From Psychromonas sp. L1A2 (lineage in GTDB: Bacteria; Pseudomonadota; Gammaproteobacteria; Enterobacterales; Psychromonadaceae), in assembly GCF_009828855.1 (NCBI RefSeq), contig NZ_WUAG01000001.1, positions 2,232,001 to 2,296,000 on the forward strand: a stretch of 64,000 nucleotides of DNA, given 5' to 3'. The notes below the pieces were generated by a model, which saw only the letters and a program-made list of their open reading frames with translations, made no database searches and was not told where the DNA came from. A program made the translations under genes and the position numbers. The stretch's first letter is position 1; each line of letters starts with the position of its first letter. This document shows positions 36,895 to 46,003 of the stretch, piece by piece.

Positions 36895-38493
36895 ATGACT
36901 ATTCAACAATTCGATAATGAACTCACCATTATGCGTACTGGTAACAATGAAGAGAAAGTACCCGTTATTGAGGGGTTAACTCCTTCTAGCATCGTACTTT
37001 CAACGCTTAACTCTAAATATATTCACTCTAGTTTAGGGCTACGTTACTTGTATGCGAACTTAAAAGAGTTGCAAGATAATTGTGAAGTTAAAGAATTTGT
37101 TATTCATACTCGTCCATTAGATATTGTTGAACAAATACTAGCGGCCAAGCCATCGATAGTAGGTTTTGGGGTTTATATTTGGAATATTGTTGAAACAACT
37201 AATGTGGTTAGCCTACTAAAAGTCATTGCCCCAGAAGTTACAATAGTACTCGGCGGGCCTGAAGTAAGTTATGAATCAGAAGAGCAACTTATTGTTCAAA
37301 CGGCAGATTATGTATTAACAGGTGAAGCAGATATCAGCTTCTATGAGCTTTGTAGAGATCTTCTGAGCAATAATGCACCAGATACAAAGATCATGAAATC
37401 AAAACCCGTTGATTTAAAAGATCTTGAAATGCCTTATCAATATTATACCGATGAAGATTTAAAGAATCGTTTACTCTATGTTGAAGCATCTCGCGGCTGC
37501 CCTTTCAAATGTGAATTTTGTTTGTCTTCGTTAGACACTAAATCCAATCCTTACGAGTTAACCGTGTTCTTAAAGCAAATGCTCACATTGTATGAACGTG
37601 GTGCTCGTAACTTTAAGTTTATTGATAGAACCTTTAATTTAGACATTAATACGTCACTACAAATTATGCAGTTTTTCTTAGATAGAATGACCGATGACTT
37701 GTATCTGCATTTTGAAGTTGTACCAGATCATCTGCCTAGAAAACTAAAAGAAATGTTAGCGCTGTTTCCTGAGAATACATTGCAGTTTGAAATTGGTATT
37801 CAAACCTTTGATCAACAAGTACAAACTAATATTAGTCGTAAACAAAATAACAAAAAATCCAAAGATAATTTAATCTGGTTGAAAGAAAATACGACCGCAC
37901 ATATTCATGCCGATTTAATTTTTGGACTACCAGGTGAAACTTTTGATACTTTTAAGGATAGTTTCGATCAGCTATACGCGTGTAAGCCACATGAAATACA
38001 AATGGGTATTTTAAAGCGCCTTAAAGGAAGCCCGATTATTAGACACACTGAAAATTTTGATTTACGTTTTAACCCGTTACCACCATTTAATATTTTAAGT
38101 ACGGATCGTGTCGATTTTGCCACCATGCAATTGGTTAATCGCTTTGCAAGATATTGGGATATGATCGGTAATTCAGGACGATTTAAACACACCTTAGATT
38201 ACCTACTCGCTGATAAGCCCTTTGATAACTTTATGGCAATTTCTAACTGGATATTCGACGAGACGGGCCAAACACATAAGATTAATCTTAAGCGCTTATA
38301 TGAATTAATTTCACAATCCGTTGTTGCTTTGTTTCCTGAACAACATGAAGTAGTACTACCACAACTTGAACGAGACTACACGGCTTCAGGCCTTAAAAGT
38401 GTATTCAACACACTTAATCTTTATGCTGCACAAGTAAAAGACTCTACTAAACCAAGTAAGTTATTACAGCGCCAAAAGCAGCACATGCAGTAA
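36895..38493 (+). CDS. B12-binding-type radical SAM protein (DUF4080)
   Basis: A 532-residue protein. The N-terminal Rossmann-like domain resembles cobalamin-binding domains (PSIVGFGVYIWNIVETTNVV, VLGGPEVSYESEEQL) but I do not see a DxHxxG cobalamin motif. The radical SAM core has the cluster motif GCPFKCEFC (Cys202, 206, 209), then FIDRTFNL and DLIFGLPGET. The C-terminal part fits DUF4080. The reaction is unknown. It stands alone between a LysR gene and a converging kinase gene, with a terminator between. Confidence 0.85.
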   Translation: MTIQQFDNELTIMRTGNNEEKVPVIEGLTPSSIVLSTLNSKYIHSSLGLRYLYANLKELQDNCEVKEFVIHTRPLDIVEQILAAKPSIVGFGVYIWNIVETTNVVSLLKVIAPEVTIVLGGPEVSYESEEQLIVQTADYVLTGEADISFYELCRDLLSNNAPDTKIMKSKPVDLKDLEMPYQYYTDEDLKNRLLYVEASRGCPFKCEFCLSSLDTKSNPYELTVFLKQMLTLYERGARNFKFIDRTFNLDINTSLQIMQFFLDRMTDDLYLHFEVVPDHLPRKLKEMLALFPENTLQFEIGIQTFDQQVQTNISRKQNNKKSKDNLIWLKENTTAHIHADLIFGLPGETFDTFKDSFDQLYACKPHEIQMGILKRLKGSPIIRHTENFDLRFNPLPPFNILSTDRVDFATMQLVNRFARYWDMIGNSGRFKHTLDYLLADKPFDNFMAISNWIFDETGQTHKINLKRLYELISQSVVALFPEQHEVVLPQLERDYTASGLKSVFNTLNLYAAQVKDSTKPSKLLQRQKQHMQ

Positions 38494-38543
38494 AAAATGA
38501 AGCTACTAATGCTTTCTTAATCTATTTCATTAACATGAAAAAT

Positions 38544-38579
38544 AAAACGAGCTCCTATATTGTTTAAAAGCTCGTTTTT
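38544..38579. terminator. Terminator between the radical SAM and hybrid kinase genes
   Basis: AAAACGAGCT (38544-38553) pairs with AGCTCGTTTT (38569-38578) around a 15-base loop, and the T run continues. It can serve both converging genes. Confidence 0.75.
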
Positions 38580-38609
38580 AATAGCTTTAGCTAATCTTTT
38601 AATTGAACC

Positions 38610-41339
38610 TTAAGCAGAGTCTGTTTGGCTATTTTTGAAGTCTTTGTAAACCACTAAAGTCCGTTCAGCTATAAGATTTAGCTGTTTACAGATACCTTCA
38701 GCTTTAGGAAGGTCTTTTGCTAAACTAGCTTGCTCTAAATTTTTACAGAATGAAAACATAGCTTCAGCACCTAGTGAACCTGCTGAGCTTTTTAATGCAT
38801 GAGCATGATCACCAAGCCCCTCTAAATCAGCGCTTTTAAGGGACTGGTTAATCAACTCACTACGATGGTTGATATCATCGATAAAAAAGCCAATTAAGGT
38901 TAAAACGGCGACAGGTGATGTATCAGCAACTAAAGCTTTAAGCGACTCTTTTGATAGTAATACTTCTTTCGATAAAAATGCTTCTTCTGTTAACTCATCT
39001 TTGCCATTATTCGTGTTGTTAGTAGCATGGTTGTTATTACTTTCATCGTAGTTATTTTCTATATTAGTTTCAGCTTTAGTTTCAGCTTTAGTTTCAGTAA
39101 TAGATTGCATCTTAATTTTAGTGTTGTATATACAACGATTAATACATTCAACTAATATTTGAGTATCAAAAGGCTTACCAATAAAGTCATCCATTCCAGC
39201 CGCTTTACACCTCTCCATTTCCGAGACTTCAGCATTAGCTGTCATCGCAATAACAGGTGTATGACGATTAAGACTCTCACCACTTTTTAAATATCTTACT
39301 GCATCGATGCCATTCATTCTTGGCATACGAACATCCATTAAAATCACATCAAATGATTGTTTTTCTAATATCTCTAGCGCTTCAATACCATCACAAGCAA
39401 AGCACACTTTATAACCACGATTCTTTAAGGTTTCCCCTGCTATGAAACGATTTGCTTCTATATCATCCACTAACAAGATACTATTTTTCTGATTATTCTG
39501 ACTACGTACCCTTTTTATTTTTACCGATACATTAGTTTTATTAATGGAACTTAAATAGCATATATCATGACAAAATATCGGTCTATTTATACGGTTAAAA
39601 TCTCGATAAGGTAAAGGCAATTCCTTCCCTAGGCTACTAATACAATTGATATTAATGTTAAGGCTATTTACCCAATCATTATGACATTCTTCGGCGTTAC
39701 TCAATACGTTATCATCTATTAACCAGATAGCAGTATTGCTTAAAAAACGTTCGTCCATTTGCTCGCGTAAAACACTAATATTATCAAACTCAAAATAATC
39801 AACATTCATGTAACTCATTTTTTCGGTAAAAATAGTACGTAAACTGTGATTGCTAGAAACCAATACCATTGGCCCTTCAAGCATAGGCATTTTCAATTCA
39901 GCTTGGTCAACAAATATAACGGGCAAGGTAAAATAAAATTCACTACCTTCGCCTAGTACACTGCTAACACCAATAGACCCCTTCATTAAATTAATAAGTC
40001 CTTGGGCAATATTTAAACCAAGCCCAGTACCAGAGGTTCTTGCTTCTAATGTTGAATCGACTTGTTCAAATTCATCAAATATCTTAGTCAGAGAGCTCTG
40101 TTTAATCCCCATACCAGAATCTTTCACACTTACGTGCAACATTTCATCACCATCTTCTGATGTCACGCGACTAAGTGATACCATCACCACGCCTTTGTCT
40201 GTAAATTTACAAGCATTATCAACAAGAATATTCAGTATTTGGCGGAAATGGATTGCATCGGTAATAACACGTCCAATCACGCCTGGTGATACATCTCCTA
40301 ACAAGGTTAACTCATTCTTAGCAGTCTTTGCTTCCACACTGTTCAGTACATCTTCCACTAATTCTGCTAGGTTAACTTCACTGAATTTCAACTCCATGTG
40401 CCCTGCCTCAATTTTAGAAAAATCGAGTATGTCATTCACAACACCAAGTAACGCATTACCGCTGGTTTTAGCCGTATTTAACAAGCGAATATATTCAGGG
40501 GGCTCTTTAATTTGTTCAGCTACTAAATTGACTGCACCTAAAACTGCATTCATTGGAGAACGTATTTCATGGCTCATTTGCGATAAAAATCTGGATTTAG
40601 CTTGAGAGGCGTCTTCTGCTATTTGCTTCGCTTTAGTGAGGTGAATTGCATTTTTATTAAGTTTTTTCTGATCGCAATTAATCTTATCCAACATAACATT
40701 AAAAGCTCCAGCGGTAACACCAAGTTCATCTTTTGATATGATTGTTGCTCGAGAGCTCATATCTCCTTTAGTAACTGCTAATGCTACTTTTTGTAGAGCG
40801 AGTAAACCTTTTGTTAAATATCGGCTCAAAATTAAAGAGACTAAAGCGACAATCAATAATTCAGCTAATGCGATCATAATTAAACGATAACGAGCATCAG
40901 TGACAAATAACAATAATGAGTCAACAGATAAACCCACTTGGACTTTTGCGAATTCCACTCCTGATACCGACACTAATACTTGAGCATCAAAAAGACCATC
41001 GTCAATTTGATACACTTTAGTATCTTCAATAAAGCCATTTTTTAAGCTACTTGTGTCACCCGCTTGCGCCAAAACACCTATATTATCGATAACACGTATA
41101 TAACGAATGTCTTTCAGTTTTACTATTTGCTGAGTAATTTCATCAAGAGAAGCAATATCAGACGAAATAACCGAACTTTTAACCAATAAACTAAATAGAT
41201 GTGACGTTTCGCTCGCTCGGCTATATAGCGCTTCTTCACCAGAGCGTTCAATATAAGCTAATGCTTGCCACAGTAATAACAGTAAAAATAGCGCTTCTGT
41301 TAGTCCTATCATTAGCATTGTTTTTAATCGAAACGACAT
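38610..41339 (-). CDS. Hybrid sensor histidine kinase (HAMP-HisKA-HATPase-REC-HPt)
   Basis: A 909-residue membrane kinase. Two transmembrane helices flank a periplasmic sensor of about 120 residues, followed by HAMP, then HisKA with the phosphoacceptor His in FLSQMSHEIRSPMNAV. The ATP domain has NILVDNACKFT, DSGMGI and GTGLGLNIAQ. A poorly conserved stretch that may be an inactive receiver precedes a true receiver (ILLVDD, VILMDVRMPRM). A C-terminal HPt has His in DHAHALKSSAGSLGA. A short Glu-Thr-Lys-Ala repeat links receiver and HPt. The ATG at 41339 has AAGGA 8 bases upstream. It follows the PhnD-like gene by 31 bases, so that protein is probably its ligand sensor, as LuxP is for LuxQ. Confidence 0.92.
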   Translation of the reverse strand: MSFRLKTMLMIGLTEALFLLLLLWQALAYIERSGEEALYSRASETSHLFSLLVKSSVISSDIASLDEITQQIVKLKDIRYIRVIDNIGVLAQAGDTSSLKNGFIEDTKVYQIDDGLFDAQVLVSVSGVEFAKVQVGLSVDSLLLFVTDARYRLIMIALAELLIVALVSLILSRYLTKGLLALQKVALAVTKGDMSSRATIISKDELGVTAGAFNVMLDKINCDQKKLNKNAIHLTKAKQIAEDASQAKSRFLSQMSHEIRSPMNAVLGAVNLVAEQIKEPPEYIRLLNTAKTSGNALLGVVNDILDFSKIEAGHMELKFSEVNLAELVEDVLNSVEAKTAKNELTLLGDVSPGVIGRVITDAIHFRQILNILVDNACKFTDKGVVMVSLSRVTSEDGDEMLHVSVKDSGMGIKQSSLTKIFDEFEQVDSTLEARTSGTGLGLNIAQGLINLMKGSIGVSSVLGEGSEFYFTLPVIFVDQAELKMPMLEGPMVLVSSNHSLRTIFTEKMSYMNVDYFEFDNISVLREQMDERFLSNTAIWLIDDNVLSNAEECHNDWVNSLNININCISSLGKELPLPYRDFNRINRPIFCHDICYLSSINKTNVSVKIKRVRSQNNQKNSILLVDDIEANRFIAGETLKNRGYKVCFACDGIEALEILEKQSFDVILMDVRMPRMNGIDAVRYLKSGESLNRHTPVIAMTANAEVSEMERCKAAGMDDFIGKPFDTQILVECINRCIYNTKIKMQSITETKAETKAETNIENNYDESNNNHATNNTNNGKDELTEEAFLSKEVLLSKESLKALVADTSPVAVLTLIGFFIDDINHRSELINQSLKSADLEGLGDHAHALKSSAGSLGAEAMFSFCKNLEQASLAKDLPKAEGICKQLNLIAERTLVVYKDFKNSQTDSA

Positions 41340-41370
41340 AAATAACTTCCTTGTAAATACATATCTACGT

Positions 41371-42255
41371 TTATTTTTGACCAAGTAAAAAGTTGATATT
41401 TAAATCACGAACATCATCCCAATCATTACAATTCGCTTTTACAAACCCTTTCATTGCAAGTGGCGTTAGCAATTGAACACTCGTATCAGCACTTTCAACC
41501 GCTAAAAAACCAGCAATTAATTTTTGTCGACTAGCTTCATTAACACTTGGATAAGTAGCAATTGCATGCGGTGTATACTTGTCTGATGCCCAAATAATTT
41601 TTAATTTACTTCTAACGCTTTCAGGCAAGGCATTAAAAGTACGCATAATGCCTCCTCCAGCCACAAAGCGGCCTTCGGCAATATTGCGATAAACCGCATC
41701 ATGAGAATTAACATATTGAAATGTAAAACCGATACCTTTATTAATTAAATTAGCTTTAGGGATCAAGGTTGCAGCAAAAGAAGCTGGAGAAGGGAAAGCA
41801 ATGACTTGATCTGATAAGTCTTCCAATTTATTGATTGAGCTATTTTTATTAGCCACAATAATGCCTTTAATTCTTTTATCTTTCTCATGTACCAACGCTT
41901 TAAACCCGACTTCTTTATTAAGCACAACATAATGATATGGGTTCATATACGCGATGTCATAATCGCCATTAGCAAGTCGTCTTTCAAAAGTAGGAATATC
42001 GGGAGCCGTTGCAAACTTTAACTCAACACCTGTTTTTTCACTTACAAATTTGAGTAAAGGTATCCAGTTTCTAGCCAACTTAGCTGCAGATTGTTGAGGA
42101 ACGACACCAAAGACTAAAGGTCTCACTTCAGTATTTTCAATTTCTTTTACAGAGTGATTAATCGCATTTTCACCATTTGCAATGGTGCTTGCGTTCACGG
42201 AGTAAACAGAAAACGAAATATAAATGGTCATCAATAATGGAATTAATATTTTCAT
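41371..42255 (-). CDS. PhnD-family periplasmic binding protein, probable kinase co-sensor
   Basis: A 294-residue exported protein (signal cleavage after VNA, about residue 22). Its phosphate/phosphonate-type binding fold shows LVFGVVPQQSAAKLARNWIP, FERRLANGDYDIAYMNPYHY, VANKNSSINKLEDL, and FPSPASFAATLIPK where a ligand would bind. No ABC permease or ATPase genes accompany it. Instead, the hybrid kinase gene follows after 31 bases, which marks it as a sensory rather than transport component. Family members bind phosphonates, phosphite, or other small anions; the ligand here is unknown. Confidence 0.88.
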   Translation of the reverse strand: MKILIPLLMTIYISFSVYSVNASTIANGENAINHSVKEIENTEVRPLVFGVVPQQSAAKLARNWIPLLKFVSEKTGVELKFATAPDIPTFERRLANGDYDIAYMNPYHYVVLNKEVGFKALVHEKDKRIKGIIVANKNSSINKLEDLSDQVIAFPSPASFAATLIPKANLINKGIGFTFQYVNSHDAVYRNIAEGRFVAGGGIMRTFNALPESVRSKLKIIWASDKYTPHAIATYPSVNEASRQKLIAGFLAVESADTSVQLLTPLAMKGFVKANCNDWDDVRDLNINFLLGQK

Positions 42256-42572
42256 CAGTTTGCCTTTGCTTAGTGACTAATATCTATAATAAGGCAATTA
42301 ACATTCCATCATCCCAAAATTAAAAAACAAATCATAAATGACTGATATATATTAAATATTTTTTATGGGAAATATATCGACATATAAAAACCAATAATTA
42401 AACATTAGCATTCTCATATTGCGAATTAATTTGCGACGCATTTTAAAAAGCATCAAAACACTAATCAAAGCACTAACAGATATTTACTAAGATAGTATTA
42501 GGGCAAACAATAACGTCAGGACTTTATGTTTAATTAAAATTGAAGAGCTACAATAGTAAATCTAACAAGTAC

Positions 42573-42837
42573 TATACCCGTTACCAATCAAGATCCATTA
42601 TTCAGTCGCGACCTCGGACACCAATACAAGTCATAACATGATGACAATAGCGAGTCCTTATCGAATGTTACCACGCAGTATTGGCTTACGAATTGGCGCC
42701 CCGCACGTCAAGTTGTGAGACAACCCCTTCGTTGTTATAACGTCTCGATTTAACCCGTTAGATCTTTACCTTATATGCCTAGAATCTGTTTACCTCAAGA
42801 CTTGCTGATTTTTACAGCTTGACTGGTGACGGGTATA
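42573..42837. repeat. MITE-like repeat family B, long copy (265 bp)
   Basis: TATACCCGTTACCAATCAAG (42573) and CTTGACTGGTGACGGGTATA (ending 42837) are inverted ends matching the copies at 196 and 22331. The inside is less AT-rich than its surroundings and has no ORF. Inner sequence near 42755-42800 matches the copy at 196-280 in reverse. It fills half of the gap between the binding-protein gene and the LuxO-like gene, and may end the latter's transcript. The rest (42256-42572) shows nothing clear besides the presumed promoter of the binding-protein/kinase operon. Confidence 0.75.
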
Positions 42838-42850
42838 TTTCTATGTGTAA

Positions 42851-44290
42851 TTAAGCAACACCGTTTTGCCAACTTTTTATTTTACGATAAATGGTTGAAG
42901 CACTCACACCTAAGTGAGCAGCAGCGAGAGGAATATTACCCTCACAAATATCAATGGCCTTTTCAATTGTAATTTTTTCTACCAACCACATTGGAATAAT
43001 ATCTTTAATTTCAGACTGATGCTCCAACGCATTGTTAGTGATATGTGAGTGAGTATTATGATGATGAACTGCGGTCGTAATAGGGCCCACTTTATGATGA
43101 GCACCTTGAGCAAAATTTTCCGGTAACATATCAAGCGTCACTTCAGTCCCTGAATGTATTACCACCATATTTTCAATAATATTTTGCAATTCTCGAATAT
43201 TACCAGGCCAATCATATTGCATAAACATTGCCTCTACCTGAGGCGAAAATTGATGAAATGTTTTTTGATTATCATCATTTTTATCAATTAAAATAGTATT
43301 CGCGAGTAATAAAATATCATTTCCTCGGTCACGCAAAGGCGGTAATTGAATCGGAATAACGTTCAATCGATAATATAAATCTTCTCTAAAACGCCCTTCG
43401 CCAACTTCAGCTGCAGGGTGACGGTTCGTTGCACAAATCACTCTGACATCACTTTGAATAACGTCTGTGCTTCCCACACGACTGAATGTACCCGTTTGTA
43501 AAAAACGTAATAATTTAGCTTGTAAATTTAGATCCATTTCGCAGATTTCATCTAGAAATAAAGTACCACCATTAGCCGCTTCTACGGCTCCTTTTCTATC
43601 AGAAACAGCGCCACTAAAAGATCCTTTAATGTGTCCGAAAAACTCTGATTCAAATAACTCACCAGGTATAGCAGCACAATTGATAGCAATTAAAGGTGCC
43701 TCTTTTCTAGCACTATAACTATGTAAATATTGCGCGCAGACTTCTTTACCTGTACCACTTTCGCCAGTAACAAAGACACTGGCTTTACTGCGTAATGCAC
43801 TATCCAGTAGACGAAATACCGTTTTCATTGCCAAAGATTCACCAATAAATGACAGTTCAGGTATAACCGATGATTCAACTTTTACTTTTTTAGACTCGAC
43901 TTCTTCTAAATGGATTTGTTTGAGCGCATCTTGTACTGACGTCACCATTCTTTCACGAGAAAAAGGCTTTTCGATAAAGTCAAAACCACCCAGTCGCATT
44001 GCATCAACAGCGACTTCAATAGAACTATTTGAAGTAATGATAATGACGCGTGCCGGCGACTCTTGACGGTTTACAAATTGTAAAACGTTTAGTCCGCTGA
44101 TATCTGGTAAACAAACATCTTGAATGATTACACTAGGCATCTTTTCTTTTATCGCAGCTAGAGCAGAATAACCATCTACAAAATGCTTGGTTTCATAACC
44201 TGCTTTTTCAAGTTGAGAACGGTATAAAGCACCGCTAGATAAACTATCCTCTACAATATAAACTAACGTTTTTTGCGATGTTATTGGCAT
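42851..44290 (-). CDS. LuxO-like sigma-54-dependent response regulator
   Basis: A 479-residue activator with a receiver domain (acidic pocket Glu14-Asp15, phosphorylated Asp58 in VIIQDVCLPDISG, Lys108) and an AAA+ domain with Walker A GESGTGKE (176-183). ICATNRHPAAEVGEGRFRED and a Fis-type helix-turn-helix at the end (PLAAAHLGVSASTIYRKI) follow. The ALYRSQL segment and the wording of the AAA+ domain are close to Vibrio LuxO. The sigma-54 contact loop reads GSFSGA (223-228) instead of GAFTGA. The LuxU-like gene ends 12 bases upstream, so they form an operon. Target genes are unknown; no Qrr-like small RNA gene was recognised. Confidence 0.88.
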   Translation of the reverse strand: MPITSQKTLVYIVEDSLSSGALYRSQLEKAGYETKHFVDGYSALAAIKEKMPSVIIQDVCLPDISGLNVLQFVNRQESPARVIIITSNSSIEVAVDAMRLGGFDFIEKPFSRERMVTSVQDALKQIHLEEVESKKVKVESSVIPELSFIGESLAMKTVFRLLDSALRSKASVFVTGESGTGKEVCAQYLHSYSARKEAPLIAINCAAIPGELFESEFFGHIKGSFSGAVSDRKGAVEAANGGTLFLDEICEMDLNLQAKLLRFLQTGTFSRVGSTDVIQSDVRVICATNRHPAAEVGEGRFREDLYYRLNVIPIQLPPLRDRGNDILLLANTILIDKNDDNQKTFHQFSPQVEAMFMQYDWPGNIRELQNIIENMVVIHSGTEVTLDMLPENFAQGAHHKVGPITTAVHHHNTHSHITNNALEHQSEIKDIIPMWLVEKITIEKAIDICEGNIPLAAAHLGVSASTIYRKIKSWQNGVA

Positions 44291-44302
44291 GTAATTCCCT
44301 TA

Positions 44303-44650
44303 CTAAATAACCTTGTAATATTTATTGTTATACGCTTGTAGTGTTGTTTGGATCAGTTCTAATAATTGATAATCTGTGCTGGTAGCCAGCTTTGATGGTA
44401 AACATAATCTATCATTGATTTCTTTAGCTTTCGTTGCAACAGAAGTGGCACCATAAAGTACCGCCGAATTTTTAAGGATGTGTGTCGCACTTTCAATTGC
44501 TTTTAAATCCATTGCTTCAAAAGCAATTTTTAAATCGGCGAATAACGAGGCCGTTTCTTCAATAAACAAACCGATTAATATTTGGCAGGTATCTTCCCCT
44601 AAATCCTCTTTCATATTTTCAATAACACTTTCATCAATTAAAATATCCAT
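44303..44650 (-). CDS. LuxU-like histidine phosphotransfer protein
   Basis: A 115-residue four-helix HPt protein. The phosphorylated histidine is His57 in SATHILKNSAVLYGA, the same position as in Vibrio LuxU (His58), and the flanking helices FIEETASLFADLKIAF and KAKEINDRLC fit that family. It would carry phosphate between the receiver of a hybrid kinase and the LuxO-like regulator encoded 12 bases downstream. In Vibrio the order is luxO then luxU; here the HPt gene comes first. Confidence 0.85.
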   Translation of the reverse strand: MDILIDESVIENMKEDLGEDTCQILIGLFIEETASLFADLKIAFEAMDLKAIESATHILKNSAVLYGATSVATKAKEINDRLCLPSKLATSTDYQLLELIQTTLQAYNNKYYKVI

Positions 44651-44887
44651 TCTTTAATCACCGATTTAATTTTTCTTCTTTATGATCCAATGCGTTATAA
44701 ACATAAAACAACTATAAAATAACCATAAAGTAACTATAGTACTGATTTTATAAACTACCTTGTTTTAGCTCAATTATAGCCATTTAAAGCCTTAAAAATT
44801 AGACATTAACAGAGTTTTAGAGCGTCAGTTTAATGTTGAAAATGTATATTTAATTTTCACAATAAACATCAAAAAATAACCTAAAGA

Positions 44888-45705
44888 TCATTTCCAACGT
44901 TGTAAATTATCTTCAAAAGAAGCCGGTCGCCCTAATAAATAGCCTTGCGCTGTATCACACCCTAATTGGTTGAGTATTTGTAATTGCACCTCATCCTCAA
45001 TGCCTTCAGCCACAATATGCATGCCTAGACGTTGAGCCATTGCGATTATCGCACTACATAGCGTAAAGTCATCATTACAGGTGGCAATGCCATCTACAAA
45101 ACTTTTATCTATTTTCAAACCATTCACTTTAAATTCACGTAATAAGCTTAAAGAAGCAAAAACCAGTCCCAAAATCATCTACCCAAATTTCTACCCCCTC
45201 TCTTTGAAAAGCATCAAACACCTTGGCAATTACTTTCGGATTTTGAATTAATGCAGTTTCAGTTAATTCTAATTTGATACAACGCGTTGGAATCTCTAAT
45301 TTTTCCACCAAAGTCATTATTTGATTAAAAATATCTGTTTTCGCTATCTGAACAGCAGAAACGTTAATAGAAACGACAATATCTTTTAATCCGTATTGGA
45401 GGAAACGCTTGAGATCCAACAGTACTTGTTGAAATATCCACCCACCTAGCTCAACAATTTGGCCACTTTCTTCTGCATGGGGAATAAACTTATCTGGAGA
45501 AATACAACCAAATTGAGGACTATGACAACGTATTAGAGCTTCGAAACCAATTAACTTGCTATTCTGCATAGAAAACAGCGGCTGATAAACCATAGAAAAG
45601 TGTTGGTTTTTTCATTGCACTATCGATAATGCTAGTCAAATTTTCTAAATTGGGTGAACCACCAACATTTTCAAGTACACTATTGTCAATTTCAGGTGTA
45701 TTCAT
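44888..45705 (-). pseudogene. EAL-domain c-di-GMP phosphodiesterase gene with two frameshifts
   Basis: Three frames together encode one EAL protein of about 270 residues. It starts at ATG 45705 (MNTPEIDNSVLEN), shifts at an A4 run on the plus strand (45596-45599) into MVYQPLFSMQNSK, and shifts again at an A5 run (45158-45162), after DDFGTGF, into SLSLLREFKVNGLKIDKSFV. Removing one base at each run restores a complete domain. All catalytic residues are present: GFEALIR, NVSAVQ, LELTET, DDFGTG, KIDKSF, EGIEDE and QGYLLGRP. No GGDEF domain is attached. It could be a recent pseudogene or two sequencing errors. Intact, it would hydrolyse c-di-GMP and sit upstream of the LuxU/LuxO-like operon. Confidence 0.82.
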
Positions 45706-45942
45706 CGCATTTTATTCCTATGATAATTTAAGTAGATTAATACCTAATACTGCAATTCACAGACCAACATGAAAAAAACGTCAAAAAGTGAGTAATCATT
45801 TGAATATAAAAGCTTAAATAATTACTTATGGCTTTATTTTATATTTATCTCAATATTCACTCGCAAAATGCAAATCAAATTACTAGTCATAACCTATAAA
45901 TTTCTTTTAATCACATGCAAATTGCGAGTGACATAGAGAATA

Positions 45943-45988
45943 AGATATAAAAAATGGGAAGAAAACGATGATGCTTTCTTCCCATTTT
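45943..45988 (-). terminator. Terminator downstream of the decayed Cys-rich gene
   Basis: AAAATGGGAAGAAA (45951-45964) pairs perfectly over 14 bp with TTTCTTCCCATTTT (45975-45988). On the minus strand the stem is followed by a T run. It lies 16 bases after the end of the Cys-rich remnant, a sign that the remnant was once a transcribed gene. Confidence 0.7.
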
Positions 45989-46003
45989 ATAAATAAAATC
46001 TAT

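Noticed and set aside
39064-39110. Short 12-bp repeats in the kinase gene as a separate repeat element
   Set aside because: They encode the Glu-Thr-Lys-Ala linker between receiver and HPt and are part of the coding sequence.
42256-44887. Search for a Qrr-like small RNA or a clear -24/-12 promoter near the LuxO-like operon
   Set aside because: The conserved Qrr core was not found. The best GC/GC pair (near 42409) has the wrong spacing.
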